Position numbers and translations under genes: made by a program
Assembly (NCBI GenBank): GCA_963788085.1
Contig: CAWBFS010000007.1
Span: 186,001 to 250,000, forward strand
Direction of reading: 5' to 3'
From: AP-15 sp963788085
GTDB taxonomy: Bacteria; Pseudomonadota; Alphaproteobacteria; ATCC43930; CGMCC-115725
DNA: 64,000 nucleotides
Notes under the pieces: generated by a model
What the model saw: only the letters and a program-made list of their open reading frames with translations
What the model was told of the DNA's origin: nothing
Databases searched by the model: none
In this document: piece by piece, positions 54,007-63,458 of the stretch
Layout of the letters: each line of letters starts with the position of its first letter
How positions within the stretch are numbered: position 1 is the stretch's first letter

Positions 54007-56152
54007 ATGTTCCATGTTTATCGTAAGGAGCTGAATTGGGGTGGCCGCCGCCTCGTGCTGGAGACGGGTCAAAGTCGCTCGTCAGGCAGATGGCGCCGTG
54101 CTCGCCACCTATGGCGAGACCACTGTCCTATGCACCGCGGTCGCGCTCAAGAGCGCAAGACCCGGTCAGGACTTCTTTCCGCTGACCGTGAACTACCAAG
54201 AAAAGACGTTCGCGGCCGGGAAGATCCCCGGCGGCTTCTTTAAGCGCGAGGGCCGGCCCTCCGAGAAGGAGACGCTCGTTTCCCGGCTGATCGATCGACC
54301 GTTGCGGCCACTCTTTGCCTCGGGGTTCGTCAACGAAACCCAGGTGGTGTGCACGGTTCTGAGCCATGATTTGGAAAACGACCCCGACATCGTCTCGATG
54401 ATCGGCGCCTCCGCGGCCTTGACGATCTCGGGGATCCCGTTTCTCGGACCAATCGCCGGCGCGCGGGTGGGTTACATCGACGGCAACTATGTCTTGAACC
54501 CGACATTGAGCGAGCTGTCGCGCTCCGATCTCGATCTCGTCGTCGCCGGCACAGGCGAGGGCGTCCTGATGGTCGAATCCGAAGCCAAGGAACTTTCCGA
54601 GCACGTAATGCTCGGCGCCGTGACCTTTGGCCATCGTGAGTTTCAACCAGTGATCCAGGCGATCATCGACCTCGCCGAGACCTGCGCCCGCGAGCCATGG
54701 AGCCTGCCGCCTACGCCGCCGGAACTCGACGAAATCGGCGCGCGGCTGCGGGATGCGGTCGGCCCGTTGATCGAGGCCGCCTACGCGACGCAAGGCAAGC
54801 AGGACCGCAGCAACAGGCTCGATGCGGCGAAGGCCAAATTGGCCGAGTTGTTTCCCGACGAAGCGCAATGCGCGATCGCGCTGAAGCTCTTCAAAGACAT
54901 CGAGAAGGACATCGTACGCGGCGCCATTTTGCGCGACGGCCACCGGATCGACGGCCGAGACACGCGCAGCGTTCGGCCGATATCCTGCGATGTCGGAATT
55001 CTGCCCCGCGCCCACGGCTCGGCGCTGTTCACCCGCGGTGAGACGCAGGCGCTGGTCGTCGCGACATTAGGGACGGGCCAGGACGAGCAGGTGATCGACG
55101 CGCTCGAGGGCGAATATCGAGAAAACTTCATGCTCCACTACAACTTCCCGCCATATGCGACGGGCGAAGCCGGTCGAATGGGCTCGCCGGGAAGACGGGA
55201 GGTCGGGCACGGCAAACTGGCCTGGCGGGCAATCCATCCATTGCTCCCCAGCAAGGAAAGCTTTCCGTACACGATCCGCGTCGTTTCGGAGATCACCGAA
55301 TCGAACGGTTCGTCGTCGATGGCGTCGGTGTGCGGCGCCTCGCTCGCATTGATGGACGCCGGGGTGCCGCTGCCGCGGTCGGTCGCGGGGATTGCTATGG
55401 GTCTGATCAAAGAGCCGGAAGGATTTGCCGTACTCTCGGACATCCTCGGTGACGAGGATCATCTCGGCGACATGGACTTCAAGGTCGCCGGCACCGAGCA
55501 GGGCATAACCGCGCTGCAGATGGACATCAAGATCACCTCGATCACCGAGGAGATCATGCGGATTGCGCTGGATCAAGCGCGGGACGGCCGCAATCACATC
55601 CTCGGGGAGATGGCAAAGGCTTTGACCGGCGCCCGCGACACCGTTAGCAACAATGCACCGCGGATCACCAGCTTCAGCATTCCGAAGGAGAAGATCCGCG
55701 AGGTCATTGGTTCGGGCGGCAAGGTCATCCGCGAGATCACCGAGACGACCGGGGCCAAGATCGATATAGACGACGACGGTACCGTCAAGGTCGCCGCGGT
55801 AGACGGAGATGCCGCGCAGGCCGCGATCGACTGGATTCGCGGCATTGTGGCCGAACCCGAACTCGGCGTCATCTACAACGGCAAGGTCGTAAAAGTCGTC
55901 GATTTCGGCGCATTCGTGAATTTTCTCGGATCGCGCGACGGGCTGGTTCACATCAGCGAGCTCGCCCCGCAGCGGGTCGGCAAGGTCGCCGATGTCGTCA
56001 AGCTCGGCGATAACGTCAAAGTCAAGGTGCTAGGCTTCGACGATCGGGGAAAGGTCAAGCTCAGCATGCGCCAGGTCGACCAGGAGACCGGCGAGGACCT
56101 CGGCTCACGTCGGCCGGAGCGCCAGGAACAGCCGGTGAAGGCTGCAACCTGA
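54007..56152 (+). CDS. pnp: Polyribonucleotide nucleotidyltransferase (PNPase), frameshifted near the start
   Basis: PNPase degrades RNA phosphorolytically and forms part of the degradosome. The start MFHVYRKELNWGGRRLVLETG at 54007 is normal. An extra base near 54068-54073 moves the rest into another frame: KVARQADGAVLATYGETTVL. The first RNase PH domain includes PGGFFKREGRPSEKETLVSR, and the second includes LPRAHGSALFTRGETQALVV. The KH domain is REVIGSGGKVIREITETTGA and the S1 domain is GKVVKVVDFGAFVNFLGSRD. Read literally, the longest frame begins inside the first strand at 54041, lacking 20 residues. The gene closes the rimP-pnp operon. Confidence 0.93.
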
Positions 56153-56217
56153 CGACATCCGATGCCGGGCGGGACGGCTGCGAACTTCCCGCGGATGTCG
56201 TATCTACGACGCGGCAT

Positions 56218-57055
56218 TTGCTGGCCGCCTCGTCTGGAATTTCTCCGGAGAGCGCGAGGATCGAGACTGTCCTGCCGCCAGTCATCGGCCATCGCGGCGC
56301 CGCTGCATATGCGCCGGAAAACACTCTCGCCGGATTGCGCAAAGCAAAGGCGCTCGGTTGCCGTTGGGTCGAGTTCGATGTCCAGCTGACCGCCGACAGC
56401 CAAGCGGTTCTGCTTCACGACAACCGGCTGGAGCGCACGACCAACGGGCGCGGCAGGGTGAGCGCGCTGTCGCTCGCCGCGATCCGACGCTATGACGCGG
56501 GACAATGGTTTCACCCGGCCTTCGCCGGGGAGCGCGTGCCAATCGCTGGAAGAGGCTTTGATGCTCCTCGCCGAACTCGGTCTCGGCGCGAATGTCGAAC
56601 TGAAGGCCGCACGGGGAAGAGAAGCGGCGACGGGAGCGCTGGTGGCTGAGTTGCTCGCTCGGACGTGGCCCGCCGATCCGGCGTACCTGCTGATCTCGAG
56701 CTTTCAGCACGGCGCCCTCGCCGCCGCGCGGGATCGGGCGCCGCACGTTGCGCGCGGCATCCTGTTCCGCCGCATTCCAAAGAACTGGCGTAATGTTGCC
56801 GCGGGGTTGGGCTGCGTGACAATACATGCAGACCAGCAGCGGCTTCGCCCGGCCGTGCTATCCGAGATCCGCCGGGCGGGCTATCCGTTGCTGGCTTATA
56901 CCGTGAACGATCCGGAACGTGCGAAGATATTGTTCGATTTCGGGGTGAAGTCCGTGTTTTCCGATGTCCCGGATCGCCTTCATGGCGCCGCCGTAACTGG
57001 CGGCTTTCATCGAGAAATCGTGGCCGATTCCGCTTCGGCCGCTATTCCGCGGTAG
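56218..57055 (+). CDS. Glycerophosphodiester phosphodiesterase, frameshifted
   Basis: This GDPD-family enzyme hydrolyses glycerophosphodiesters to glycerol-3-phosphate and an alcohol. The N-terminal catalytic motif is VIGHRGAAAYAPENTLAGLR with the catalytic His. WVEFDVQLTADSQAVLLHDN carries the metal-binding acidic residue and second His. An extra base near 56537-56543 (GERVPS...) shifts the frame, and homology continues SLEEALMLLAELGLGANVEL, then LLISSFQHGALAAARDRAP and AYTVNDPERAKILFDFGVKS. It ends at 57055. The TTG start at 56218 is uncertain. No signal peptide is present, so it is probably cytosolic, UgpQ-like. Confidence 0.85.
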
Positions 57056-57066
57056 GGATCAGTCTA

Positions 57067-58464
57067 GTGAATCCGCTCAATCCACTGGTGATTTCCGGGT
57101 GTGAAGTCCTGCCCCTGGTCGAGGGCGGCAAGGGCATCTCAGTGTCAAATGGCGAAAGCTCGGGAGCATGGGCCGCCGCCGGCGGTGTCGGGACATTCTC
57201 GGGGGTCAACGCCGACAGCTACACCGAAACCGGAGAGCCGATCCCGCAAATCTATCGCGGCCGGACGCGGGTGGAACGGCACGAGGAACTCGTCGCCTAC
57301 GCAGTCGCCGGCGGTATTCAGCAGGCGCGGGTGGCCCATGAGCGCTCCAACGGCGAGGGCCGCATCCACATGAACGTATTGTGGGAAATGGCGGCGGCAG
57401 AACGCGTGCTCCACGGCGTCCTGGAAGGGGCCAAGGGTCTCATCCACGGCGTCACTTGCGGTGCCGGCATGCCCTACAGGATCGCCGAGATTTGTGCGAG
57501 TTACGGGGTGCACTATTACCCGATCGTGTCTTCGGGCCGGGCTTTCCGGGCATTGTGGAAAAGGGCCTATCACAAATTCCGCGACTGGCTCGGTGGGGTC
57601 GTTTATGAAGACCCTTGGCTCGCCGGTGGCCATAACGGGATCACCAACAGCGAGGACCCGCAGAGTCCCGAGCCCCCTTATCCGCGCGTTTCCGAGCTGC
57701 GCAGCCTGATGGTCGATTTCGGGCTTGCCGAGACGCCGATCTTTATGGCGGGCGGGGTCTGGTATCTGCGTGAATGGACCGATTGGATCGGCAATCCCGA
57801 ACTCGGTCCGGTTGCTTTTCAATTCGGGACGCGGCCACTCCTGACGCAGGAAAGCCCGATTTCCGACGCATGGAAGCGTAAGTTGCTGACGTTGGGCGAG
57901 GGGGATATCTCGCTCAATCATTTCAGTCCGACGGGCTTCTATTCCTCGGCCGTGCGCAACCGGTTTCTGAACGAACTGCAAGAGCGTTCGGAACACCAGG
58001 TAGCCTACACTATCGAACCGGTGGGCGAGCACGTCGCATCCTTCAGCGTCGGTCCAAGAGGCCGTACCGTCTATTTGACGGCGCAAGATAGGGTATCGGC
58101 CGAGCGGTGGGTCGCCGAGGGGTTCACCGAAGCGTTGCGCACGCCGGATGCGACGCTGATTTTTGTGACCCCGGAAAAGGCCCTCGAGATCCGCACCGAC
58201 CAGATCGGCTGCATGGGTTGCCTCAGCGCTTGCCAGTTCTCCAACTGGGCGCAAAACGAGGCACGCTCGACGGGGAGGAAAGCCGATCCGCGCAGCTACT
58301 GCATCCAAAAGACCTTGCAGGCGATCAGACACTCCGACGATGTCGAGTGTCAGCTGATGTTCGCCGGACATAATGCCTATCGCTTCGCCTCCGATCCGTT
58401 CTACACAAACGGCTACGTGCCGTCGGTGCGGGAGCTGGTCGAGCGATTGCAGACCGGCGACTGA
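57067..58464 (+). CDS. Nitronate monooxygenase-like flavoprotein (NMO/2-nitropropane dioxygenase family)
   Basis: This FMN-dependent TIM-barrel protein of the NMO family has 465 residues, about 100 longer than typical NMOs. The N-terminal NPLVISGCEVLPLVEGGKGI and AWAAAGGVGTFSGVNADSYT resemble the FMN-binding start. The barrel continues with GLIHGVTCGAGMPYRIAEIC and HYYPIVSSGRAFRALWKRAY, then GGHNGITNSEDPQSP and ETPIFMAGGVWYLREW. The C-terminal extension carries four Cys (IGCMGCLSACQFSNWAQNE), which looks like an iron-sulfur or zinc site not present in standard NMOs. It starts 11 bp after the GDPD gene. The substrate is unknown. Confidence 0.75.
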   Translation: MNPLNPLVISGCEVLPLVEGGKGISVSNGESSGAWAAAGGVGTFSGVNADSYTETGEPIPQIYRGRTRVERHEELVAYAVAGGIQQARVAHERSNGEGRIHMNVLWEMAAAERVLHGVLEGAKGLIHGVTCGAGMPYRIAEICASYGVHYYPIVSSGRAFRALWKRAYHKFRDWLGGVVYEDPWLAGGHNGITNSEDPQSPEPPYPRVSELRSLMVDFGLAETPIFMAGGVWYLREWTDWIGNPELGPVAFQFGTRPLLTQESPISDAWKRKLLTLGEGDISLNHFSPTGFYSSAVRNRFLNELQERSEHQVAYTIEPVGEHVASFSVGPRGRTVYLTAQDRVSAERWVAEGFTEALRTPDATLIFVTPEKALEIRTDQIGCMGCLSACQFSNWAQNEARSTGRKADPRSYCIQKTLQAIRHSDDVECQLMFAGHNAYRFASDPFYTNGYVPSVRELVERLQTGD

Positions 58465-58831
58465 ATCTCGAAACCGACCCTTTCGCCCGCGTCCACGGAG
58501 GGACAGCCGTGGCCCCAATATGCGCGGCCGAACCTGCCCGCGCGCGGGGTTTCCGGGGGCCGAGTTATCTGTCTAGTTTGGTATGCTTCTAAGGAGTTGA
58601 ACTCGGTCCGCCAGTGGGTCAATGATTGGGCATCGCATCGGCTCGGCCGCACTTTCTGCGACCGCCCGTCCAAGGACATCGAGGGACGGATGGCGTATTT
58701 TCAGCTCGAAGAGCAGAAGAGGTCTTCTGTAGTTTCCTCGCTGGGAAAACCCATCGGGCCCATCGTCCTGCCCAGCCGAACGATGCCTTTGATTCCAGAG
58801 TGATTCACCAACACAAGGAGGAGACCTAAAG
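58465..58831 (+). other. Leader region of the DUF1800 cluster
   Basis: No gene is recognised between the NMO-like gene and the DUF1800 gene. Two weak overlapping plus frames (58597-58803 and 58626-58829) have no family resemblance. An ideal Shine-Dalgarno sequence, AAGGAGGAGA, lies just before the DUF1800 start. The gap is long enough for a promoter and untranslated leader. Confidence 0.5.
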
Positions 58832-60235
58832 ATGGCATACCAAGACGACATCGCTTTGATGGCCCACCTGATGCGACGGGCGGGTTTCGGAGCAGGCCGC
58901 GACGAACTCGAAGAGCGCGTCAAGAAGGGGTATGAGGCGACCGTCGAGGAGTTGTTGCATCCCGAAACGCAGCCACCGGTCGATCCCTATGCGTTGCTGC
59001 GCTACCAGCCGGCATCGTTGTTGCCCGGTGGTCAGCCCCCGATGGGCAACGTCAATTGGACGTACTATTTGGTGAACACGAAGCGGCCTCTTGAAGAAAA
59101 GATGGCCCTGTTCTGGCACCATGTCTTTGCTACCGGCAATTCAAAGGTCGACAATTACGACCAGCTTCTGGAACAGATAAACCTGTTCCGCGAGAAGGGA
59201 CTGGGCAACTACCGTGACCTGCTGCTCACGGTGGCCAGAAATCCGACGATGATTTTCTGGCTGGATAATCAGCAGAACCACGGGACGGCGGTCAACGAGA
59301 ATTGGGGCCGCGAATTGCTCGAGCTGTTCAGCCTCGGCGCCGGCAATTATACCGAGAAGGATGTCCGTGAATGTTCGCGGGCTTTCACCGGATGGACCTT
59401 CGAGACCAAGATCCCGCGCGCGCCCTATGGCCGGTTCCCCTGGAAGTTCGAGTACCGCCCCGAAGATCACGACGACGGCGAGAAAGAATTCCTCGGTTAT
59501 AAGGGCCATTTCAACGGCGAAGACATCATCGACATCATCGTGCAGCAGCCGGCCTGCGGCAAATTCATCTGCCGGCATCTGTACAACTTCTTCGTCGCCG
59601 ACGAGCCGCAGGTGCCGGCCTGGCCGATCGAACCGCCCCGCGACCAGAAGGCGATCGACACCCTGGTGGAGGCGTTCCGCGACTCGAAATTCGACATGCG
59701 CTCGGTGCTGCGGGTGCTGTTCAATTCGGACTTTTTCAAGAACGCCCGCTACCAGCACATGAAATCCCCCGCCGAGGTAGTGGTCGGCACACTGCGCCTG
59801 GTCGGCGGCCACGAGATCCCCAAGCCGGGATATGGCGAGCTGTCGATGAACCCCTCCTACATGGGCCAAGATCTGCTCAACCCGCCCTCTGTCGAGGGAT
59901 GGCACACGGGCAAGGAGTGGATCAACAGCGGTTCGTTGATGGCACGCATCAACTTCGTGGCGGAAAAAGTCGGTGATCCGTCGCTGCCAGGTGTCCGCGC
60001 GATCATCAACCGGATCAAGGCCAAGGGGTCGGTGAGCCCCGAGCAATTGGTGGACGATTGCCTAGATCTGCTCGGTCCGGTGGAAATCCGCGCCGATACG
60101 AAGCAGGAGCTCACCTCGCAGGCCAAAGAGTGGGGCCAGATCAGCTGGGACAATGGTAATGCCCAAATCGCCGATCAGCGGGTTGGCGAAATGCTGCAGC
60201 TGATCGCAGCGACGAGAGAGTATCAATTCGCCTAA
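58832..60235 (+). CDS. DUF1800 family protein
   Basis: This is a DUF1800 family protein of 467 residues, function unknown. The N-terminus MAYQDDIALMAHLMRRAGFG matches the family start (LLRRAGFG). PLEEKMALFWHHVFATGNSK is the highly conserved H-box. DNQQNHGTAVNENWGRELLE, LFSLGAGNYTEKDVRECSRA and FTGWTFETK, then ACGKFICRHLYNFFVADEPQ, follow in the usual order. The C-terminus has DLLNPPSVEGWHTGKEWINS. There is no signal peptide, whereas many homologues are exported. It has a strong SD and is followed by a DUF1501 gene, the recurrent partner of this family. Confidence 0.9.
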   Translation: MAYQDDIALMAHLMRRAGFGAGRDELEERVKKGYEATVEELLHPETQPPVDPYALLRYQPASLLPGGQPPMGNVNWTYYLVNTKRPLEEKMALFWHHVFATGNSKVDNYDQLLEQINLFREKGLGNYRDLLLTVARNPTMIFWLDNQQNHGTAVNENWGRELLELFSLGAGNYTEKDVRECSRAFTGWTFETKIPRAPYGRFPWKFEYRPEDHDDGEKEFLGYKGHFNGEDIIDIIVQQPACGKFICRHLYNFFVADEPQVPAWPIEPPRDQKAIDTLVEAFRDSKFDMRSVLRVLFNSDFFKNARYQHMKSPAEVVVGTLRLVGGHEIPKPGYGELSMNPSYMGQDLLNPPSVEGWHTGKEWINSGSLMARINFVAEKVGDPSLPGVRAIINRIKAKGSVSPEQLVDDCLDLLGPVEIRADTKQELTSQAKEWGQISWDNGNAQIADQRVGEMLQLIAATREYQFA

Positions 60236-60271
60236 GACCGACCAAACACAGTACGTAAGGAGGAACTACGC

Positions 60272-61411
60272 ATGCCAGCAACACAAACTGCACAGAAGGA
60301 CCCCGTAATAGTTGTTCTTCAGCTAACGGGTGGAAATGATTATCTGAACACGGTGATCCCCTATAACAACCCGCTATACCGGGACAACCGGAAAGCGGTC
60401 GGGATTCCCGACAATCAGATCATGCACCTCGACAAGGACTACGGCATCCCGCACTACATGGCGCCGCTGAAGCAGTTCTGGGATGACAACAAGCTCGCCA
60501 TCCTCCACGGCGTCGGCTGGAAGGAGTCGCCGCGGTCCCACTTCCGCGCCATGGACATCTGGCACACTTGCGAGCCGATCAAGGTCGGGACCGAGGGATG
60601 GCTCGGGCGCGTCGCGCGCGAGTTCGACCCCAACAAAGAGAACGTGGTCACCACAGTAAGTTTCGGGCCGAGCCTGCCGCGGTCTCTCGTGGTCCAAGGT
60701 GTGCCGGTCGCGTGCGTCGCCGGCCCGCTGGAAAGGTACGGCTTCCTGCCGACCATCCAGGGAGAGCAGCGCAAGCAGGTTCTCGACCGCTTCGCCCACA
60801 TGTATAAGCCCGCCATCGGGGTTGGGCCGGTCATGGACTATATGAGCAGCACCGGCTTGGATTCCTTGAAGGGCGAGGACATCCTGAAGGTGGCGCCGCA
60901 GAAGTATTCCTCGACGGTGCAGTATCCCAACACGCCGATCGCCCGCAAACTCAAGGGCATCGCGCAGGTCCATCTGGCCGATTTGGGCAGCCGGATCTTC
61001 TACTGCGATCACAGCACCTTCGACACCCATGCCGGCCAGAACCCCGGCCACGGCAATCTGTGGAGCGCGGTGACCGAGGGCGTCGACGCCTTCATGAAGG
61101 ACCTTCGCGAGCACGACCACGCCGATAACGTGATCCTGCTGATGTTCTCCGAATTCGGCCGCCGCGTCCGCGACAACGGCTCCGGGACCGACCACGGCGC
61201 CGGTGGCGTGGCCTTCGTCCTTGGTGAGAAGGTGAAGGGCGGACATTACGGCGAGATGCCCTCGCTCAAGGCGGAACACCTGGTTCAGGGCGATTTGGAC
61301 CCGAACATGGACTTCCGCAGCGTCTACTCGACGATCCTCGACAAGTGGCTCAAGCTCAATCCGGCACCAATCGTCAACGGGACCTTCGAGCAACCGGCGT
61401 TCCTGCACTAA
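60272..61411 (+). CDS. DUF1501 family protein (alkaline-phosphatase-like fold)
   Basis: This DUF1501 protein has 379 residues. The N-terminus VIVVLQLTGGNDYLNTVIPY is the family signature. HGVGWKESPRSHFRAMDIWH and YCDHSTFDTHAGQNPGHGNL follow. The metal-site region reads VILLMFSEFGRRVRDNGSG, then DHGAGGVAFVLGEKVKGGHY. The predicted fold is that of sulfatase/alkaline phosphatase. Most homologues carry a Tat signal, but this one starts directly at the domain, so it is probably cytosolic. It is preceded by GTAAGGAGGAAC 37 bp after the DUF1800 stop and is likely cotranscribed. The reaction is unknown. Confidence 0.9.
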   Translation: MPATQTAQKDPVIVVLQLTGGNDYLNTVIPYNNPLYRDNRKAVGIPDNQIMHLDKDYGIPHYMAPLKQFWDDNKLAILHGVGWKESPRSHFRAMDIWHTCEPIKVGTEGWLGRVAREFDPNKENVVTTVSFGPSLPRSLVVQGVPVACVAGPLERYGFLPTIQGEQRKQVLDRFAHMYKPAIGVGPVMDYMSSTGLDSLKGEDILKVAPQKYSSTVQYPNTPIARKLKGIAQVHLADLGSRIFYCDHSTFDTHAGQNPGHGNLWSAVTEGVDAFMKDLREHDHADNVILLMFSEFGRRVRDNGSGTDHGAGGVAFVLGEKVKGGHYGEMPSLKAEHLVQGDLDPNMDFRSVYSTILDKWLKLNPAPIVNGTFEQPAFLH

Positions 61412-61431
61412 CCAGTTGTTGTTACACAAGG

Positions 61432-61466
61432 CCTCCTTCCCGCGGCTGCAAGCCGTGGGGAGGAGG
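61432..61466 (+). promoter_or_regulatory. Long 16 bp RNA hairpin between the DUF1501 and NHL genes
   Basis: CCTCCTTCCCGCGGCT (61432-61447) pairs with AGCCGTGGGGAGGAGG (61451-61466) over 16 positions, including two G-U pairs, with a 3-base loop. It starts 20 bp after the DUF1501 stop. No T-run follows. It may stabilise or process the upstream mRNA. Confidence 0.65.
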
Positions 61467-61488
61467 AAGCGTGCAGAGCGAGTGAAAT

Positions 61489-61509
61489 CCCTTCCGGCTT
61501 CCGGAAGGG
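61489..61509 (+). promoter_or_regulatory. Second hairpin upstream of the NHL gene
   Basis: CCCTTCCGG (61489-61497) and CCGGAAGGG (61501-61509) pair perfectly around CTT. It lies 30 bp before the NHL gene start and close to its ribosome-binding site AGAGAGGAGGAG, so it could influence translation of that gene. Confidence 0.55.
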
Positions 61510-61538
61510 AAACGGGTGGATTAGAGAGGAGGAGCGCT

Positions 61539-62642
61539 ATGCCGCTCACAACGGTTTCGGAAGGACGAGTGTACGATTGGAGCCATGCCGTCGGGCGCAA
61601 CGCCGCTCGCGGCCCGGGGTTCAACTACGTTCAAACGATGTGCCTCGGTAAAAACGGCGTGATCTACGCCGCTAATCGAGGGAACGAAAATAATTTCGGA
61701 ATGCACGTCAACAAAGTGCAGCTGGGCGGTCCCGGCGAAGAAGAACACATCGCCGATTTCTGTGAATACGGCGACGGCGACGGACAGGCGATTTGGCCGT
61801 TTGGCGTCGCCGTCGACGACAATGACCACGTCTACGTCTCGGACGAATGGAAGAACACGATCTCGGTGTTCGACAGCAGCGGCAAGTTCCTGCGGAAATG
61901 GGGAACGACCGGCAGCGGCGACGGCGAGCTGTTCCGCCCGGCGGGTTTGGCCGTCGAGAAAAACGGCAACATCATCGTCGTCGACAGCGGGAACAACCGC
62001 CTGCAGGTCTTTACCCCGGACGGCAAGTTCGTCGGCAAGTGCGGCTCGGCCGGCAGCGGCGATGGCCAGTTCAACCAGCCCTGGGGCGTCACCGTCGACA
62101 AGGACGGCAACATCTACGTCGCGGACTGGAAGAACCACCGCGTCCAGAAGCTGTCCCCCGAGGGCAAGTTCCTGATGAAGTTCGGCCAGTATGGGAAAGT
62201 CGAAGAGCCCGAGGGCGCGTATGCCGTGACCATGTTCGGGCCGTACGTCTCGCCAACCTCGGAGACCGCCGGTTATCCGAAGCCGGGCACGCTCAATCAC
62301 CCGACCGACGTTGCCGTGGATACCGATGGCGATATCTACGTCACCGATTGGGGCAACCATCGGGTTTGCGTCTTCGATTCCGAGGGAAGGCCGATCTGCA
62401 ATCTGATCGGCGATGCCCAGGTCCTGTCCAAGTGGGGCCAGCAGACCGTCGATGCCAACCCCGACATGGCGAAGGCGCGGCGCAGGGTAAAGAGCCTCGA
62501 ACCGCAGTATCGGTTCTGCTTCCCGACGGCGGTGGAATTCGATCCGGCCACCGACAGCGTAATCGTCGCGGACAGCCAGCGGAACCGGCTGCAGATCTAC
62601 AAGAAGGTTCGCGACTACAGCGACTTCCAAGCAAACCTGTAG
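61539..62642 (+). CDS. NHL-repeat beta-propeller protein
   Basis: This is a six-bladed NHL-type beta-propeller of 367 residues, from the ATG at 61539 that follows AGAGAGGAGGAG. The repeats are clear: IWPFGVAVDDNDHVYVSDEW, LFRPAGLAVEKNGNIIVVDS, QFNQPWGVTVDKDGNIYVAD and LNHPTDVAVDTDGDIYVTDW, each followed by NNR/NHR and a hydrophobic strand. There is no signal peptide. A longer ORF start at 61416 would translate the two hairpins and is unlikely. With DUF1800 and DUF1501 it forms a three-gene cluster. NHL proteins usually bind protein or RNA or act as a scaffold. The role here is unknown. Confidence 0.88.
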   Translation: MPLTTVSEGRVYDWSHAVGRNAARGPGFNYVQTMCLGKNGVIYAANRGNENNFGMHVNKVQLGGPGEEEHIADFCEYGDGDGQAIWPFGVAVDDNDHVYVSDEWKNTISVFDSSGKFLRKWGTTGSGDGELFRPAGLAVEKNGNIIVVDSGNNRLQVFTPDGKFVGKCGSAGSGDGQFNQPWGVTVDKDGNIYVADWKNHRVQKLSPEGKFLMKFGQYGKVEEPEGAYAVTMFGPYVSPTSETAGYPKPGTLNHPTDVAVDTDGDIYVTDWGNHRVCVFDSEGRPICNLIGDAQVLSKWGQQTVDANPDMAKARRRVKSLEPQYRFCFPTAVEFDPATDSVIVADSQRNRLQIYKKVRDYSDFQANL

Positions 62643-62812
62643 GCGGCTGCCGGACAGCGGGCGGGGCGGACACGACGCCGCGCCCGCTGTCGAAGCCACG
62701 CGGTGCCAGGAAACGGTATAGTACCTGGCGAATCCGCTATGACCGCAGTCGAACGGCAGCAGGTCGCAATAAAGTTGTTTGGTTTCGCCATGACTCTGCC
62801 TATATTTGTTGC

Positions 62813-63235
62813 ATGACGATGACGCCCGCCACATCACTTGCCTTGCGCCGCCTGCGCGCGGCAAATCTGCGGCCGACACGCCAACGTGTTGCCTTGGCAC
62901 GGCTTCTCCTCGAAAACGGCGAACGCCACGTCACCGCCGAGCAATTGCACGGCGAGGCGCTGGCGGCCGGCATCCAGGTGTCGCTCGCGACCGTCTACAA
63001 CACGCTTCACCAGTTCACGGATTCGGGGCTTTTGCACGAAGTCGTCGTCGAGCCCGGCCGGTCTTATTTCGACACCAACATTTCCGACCACCACCACTTT
63101 TTCTGCGAAGTGACCGGCAAGCTGCAGGACATACCCGGCGAGGAACTGACCGTGACAAGCCTGCCGATGCCTCCCGCCGGCACCGAAATCAGCCGCGTGG
63201 ACGTGATTATTCGCGTCCGTCCCGGGGGCGCCTGA
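62813..63235 (+). CDS. irr: Iron response regulator Irr (Fur superfamily)
   Basis: Irr is the heme-responsive iron regulator of alphaproteobacteria. From ATG 62813 (MTMTPATSLALRRLRAANLR) it has 140 residues. The winged helix has RPTRQRVALARLLLENGERH and VSLATVYNTLHQFTDSGLLH. The heme/metal-binding segment is YFDTNISDHHHFFCEVTGKL with the HHH triad. The N-terminal Cys-Pro heme regulatory motif of Bradyrhizobium Irr is absent, as in many Irr proteins. It lies upstream of a rubrerythrin gene, which fits an iron and peroxide stress context. Confidence 0.9.
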   Translation: MTMTPATSLALRRLRAANLRPTRQRVALARLLLENGERHVTAEQLHGEALAAGIQVSLATVYNTLHQFTDSGLLHEVVVEPGRSYFDTNISDHHHFFCEVTGKLQDIPGEELTVTSLPMPPAGTEISRVDVIIRVRPGGA

Positions 63236-63458
63236 AACGCGGCTTGCGGCTCGCCCGCCCCTCCAGTGCATCCGGATTCTATCTGTCGTTCTTCTGGCCC
63301 TAGCTCCCGTTCGGGCCAAAACGGGCGCCATTTGTGCGACATAAAGGCATTTGTTTAAAATCATTCTAAACTATTGAAGCCGGTCTCCACCGCTCTATAT
63401 CCGGTGCACGGGGTTTGCCGCGCTACGCGGCCCCATCACGAAGACGATGGAGAGACGG

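Noticed and set aside
58597..58829. Small genes in the leader of the DUF1800 cluster
   Set aside because: Two overlapping weak frames have no ribosome-binding site at useful spacing and no recognisable composition or motif.
61847..63235. A long plus-strand frame fusing sequence over the NHL gene with Irr
   Set aside because: The first 300 or so residues are an arginine-rich shadow of the NHL gene; Irr begins at the ATG at 62813.
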